A stretch of DNA of 64,000 nt. Source: Peltaster fructicola (taxonomy: Eukaryota > Ascomycota > Dothideomycetes). The position numbers were made by a program, and so were the translations under genes. The stretch spans positions 1,489,501 through 1,553,500 of the forward strand of contig CP051140.1 in NCBI GenBank assembly GCA_001592805.2, in the 5' to 3' direction. The notes under the pieces were generated by a model. That model saw only the letters and a program-made list of their open reading frames with translations. It did not search any database and was not told the origin of the DNA. Shown here piece by piece: positions 62,194-64,000 of the stretch; positions within the stretch are counted from its first letter, which is position 1, and each line of letters begins with the position of its first letter.

Positions 62194-63123
62194 ATGGCTG
62201 CATTCACATCAGGCGCTGACTGGTCTTTTGATGGCATCCCTGGTGGATGGCAATCGCCAACGCAAGCCGAGACGACCCAGTCTGAGACTACACAAGAACC
62301 TGTCTTCGATGCACCGCAAGAGCCTCAGCAGGAGCGTAAACACTGGCCACCGAGACAATGCCGTATCTGTCTCGAGTTGGTACAGCCGACCTTCGAGATG
62401 AATGATTCTCCTCTTCCAGCAAGTCTTCGCCCAAAACCACGAGTGACGTATACCTCGAGCGAAGGAGGACGTCTACTACGCCCATGCAAATGCAAAGGAA
62501 CACAGAAATACGTGCATGAAGACTGTCTGTCAGCTTGGAGAATGGCAGATCCGTTGGCAAAACGCAACTATTGGGAGTGTCCGACGTGTCGATACCGATA
62601 CCATCTGCAACGTCTTACGTGGGCAGCCTACATCAGTAGCACAAGTTCTCAGCTTGGTCTGACAATGCTGATACTCTTGGTGACGGTCTTTGTTCTTGGC
62701 TTCGTTGCCGATCCCATCATCAACCTATACCTTGACCCAGTCTATACTGTCTATTCTGGCGGAGGTCCGACTGGCAGCCTTGTGTTCGAGGATGAAGCCG
62801 CGGGCTGGACCGAGCATTTCGTCAAAGGTCTTGCGAGTCTTGGACTTTTAGGCTTCGCCAAATTCCTCTTCACACTCAGCCCTCTCAACGTTTTCAACAT
62901 TCGCGCAAGAGGTGGAGGATTCGGCGGTGCAAGAGTCGCTGCTGGCACTGGACGAGACAGACTGAGTCAGATTGGCTGGATAGCGATACTCGTTGGTGTG
63001 GTCACTTTCCTCTGGGCTGTCTGGAAGGCGGTAAGAGCATGGTCTCGTCGGACTCTACAAGCAGCTGGTGAACGAGTCATGGATGTACCAGGCAGTAATG
63101 ATGAAGACGAAGATACGCAGTAA
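62194..63123 (+). CDS. RING-CH membrane E3 ubiquitin ligase (MARCH-like)
   Basis: Single exon, 309 residues. The RING-CH (C4HC3) set is complete: Cys56, Cys59 (CRIC), Cys98, Cys100 (CKC), His108, Cys111 (HEDC), Cys129, Cys132 (CPTC), with Trp115 and Trp127 around it as in MARCH proteins. Three or so membrane spans follow (about residues 152-175, 220-240, 270-288). It probably ubiquitinates membrane proteins in the ER or endosomes with an E2 partner; fungal relatives have been little studied. An insert of about 35 residues separates the two halves of the RING. Confidence 0.9.
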   Translation: MAAFTSGADWSFDGIPGGWQSPTQAETTQSETTQEPVFDAPQEPQQERKHWPPRQCRICLELVQPTFEMNDSPLPASLRPKPRVTYTSSEGGRLLRPCKCKGTQKYVHEDCLSAWRMADPLAKRNYWECPTCRYRYHLQRLTWAAYISSTSSQLGLTMLILLVTVFVLGFVADPIINLYLDPVYTVYSGGGPTGSLVFEDEAAGWTEHFVKGLASLGLLGFAKFLFTLSPLNVFNIRARGGGFGGARVAAGTGRDRLSQIGWIAILVGVVTFLWAVWKAVRAWSRRTLQAAGERVMDVPGSNDEDEDTQ

Positions 63124-64000
63124 TGATCAGGATCTCGACTCTGCCATCAAGCAAACGAACGCATGAATGAAGGGACGATACTACTTTCTCCATCTCTGTT
63201 GACATCAGCTCAGCTCGATGCCGGTTGCCCACTCTCACAGCTGCTCTATGCTCGTCTTCTGCGCTGGCAGCGATTCGACGCTGTTCCTTTGCTTCACAGC
63301 CATTCCGCATTGCTTCCACACTTCCACAACTCTCAATACTGATCCCATACCTTCCAACACTGCTCATTGCGGACCTCCTTCACACTTTCTCCTCCTTGCA
63401 ACACTTTGAGTTGCCACGTCTTTGTTCCCTCTTCGGGTCTCCATGGCGTGTCAATCAGTCTCGTTGCGAACATCAAACCTTTGTTCTCCAAGCACTGTCT
63501 TGTTGGAGCGTCTTGCTCTGACAAGACATCTGGTGCAAGGAAACGTTATCAACCAGCGTGGTCACTTCTGCCCTTCTCGTCCGATCAGGATATTCTTTTG
63601 TGGAAGAAGCAATTGTCATCATCTACTGGTACAGTCAATACTCGACATGGCGGTAGGAGTCTATGACAGTATCAATGAGTGATCGGTAGGCATCAGCTTC
63701 GGCTGATGTATTAATGGCTGCCAGACTGCTTGCAATACATCGATGTTGCCGTCATGGCGGATGGTGCTCTTCTGACAGTCGCTGTTGCTGTGCCAAGGAT
63801 ACACTGTACTGTGGCAGATATCTATAATGATGTCTCTTATTTGGAATTCGGGAAGCACTTTTCGAGAAGCGCCATCAGGACTGGTCACAACACCACAATA
63901 CACTCTGATGACTACAAGAAGCCTCTTCGACGCCGCCCGTCGGGGAAAACGGGCATCCACTGTGCCTACCATTCGTGTCCTCATCTGCAATCTTATTTAG
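63124..64000. other. Intergenic tail of the window
   Basis: About 880 bases after the RING-CH gene. No open frame has a recognisable domain. A longest frame at 63785-64000 runs off the edge and could be an edge effect. Nothing further seen. Confidence 0.45.

Noticed and set aside
1-64000. Transposons, LTR or virus-derived elements, CRISPR arrays, tRNA and rRNA genes
   Set aside because: None seen: no reverse transcriptase, integrase, transposase or capsid-like frames, no long terminal or spaced direct repeats, and no tRNA-like cloverleaf noticed by eye; a covariance search would be needed to exclude tRNAs fully.

Overview
The window looks like nuclear DNA of a filamentous ascomycete (Pezizomycotina; Dothideomycetes is my guess from the overall protein set, not proven). 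The evidence is compact single genes on both strands, no operons, very short introns (most 44-55 nt) with GT...AG ends and CTAAC/CTGAC-like branch sites, and conserved fungal housekeeping proteins (RAT1, STT3, PEX5, USO1, EAF3, PSO2, UTP7, RPL3). I found no transposon, LTR element, rRNA, tRNA or CRISPR array.

Layout. 1-5.2 kb: the tail of a gene cut by the window edge, a long gene-free stretch with simple repeats, then an acidic/basic low-complexity protein of the DUF2457 type. 5.6-10.1 kb: three redox genes side by side (ABM-domain protein, phenol-hydroxylase-like FAD monooxygenase, SDR), the only part that looks like a small metabolic cluster. 10.3-16.5 kb: STT3, PEX5 and a two-RRM, probably organellar, RNA-binding protein, all on the minus strand. 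17-23.7 kb: PSO2/SNM1 nuclease, mitochondrial PP2C phosphatase, and a CYP52-like P450 with a frameshift. 24.3-34.4 kb: RAT1, USO1, an atypical Rho-like GTPase, PRPP synthetase. 34.6-44.8 kb: an orphan, UTP7, a secreted lipase, a small membrane protein, EAF3, a Cys-rich nuclear-looking protein, and a histidine phosphatase with a C-terminal PCNA-box. 44.9-51.5 kb: an HSPA12-like Hsp70, two orphans facing each other, a GNAT acetyltransferase. 52-64 kb: RPL3, a very large Ser/Pro-rich protein with a one-base frame break, proteasome alpha-2, and a RING-CH membrane E3.

Most neighbours are functionally unrelated. Gene models were spliced by eye; exon junctions given are those that keep frame and restore family motifs. 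Weak points are the start of the RRM gene (no in-frame ATG), the junction in the 49.3-50.7 kb orphan, and the two frame breaks (P450 and Ser/Pro protein), which may be sequence errors. The most novel leads are the PIP-box phosphatase, the redox gene trio, the Cys-rich protein and the orphan pair.
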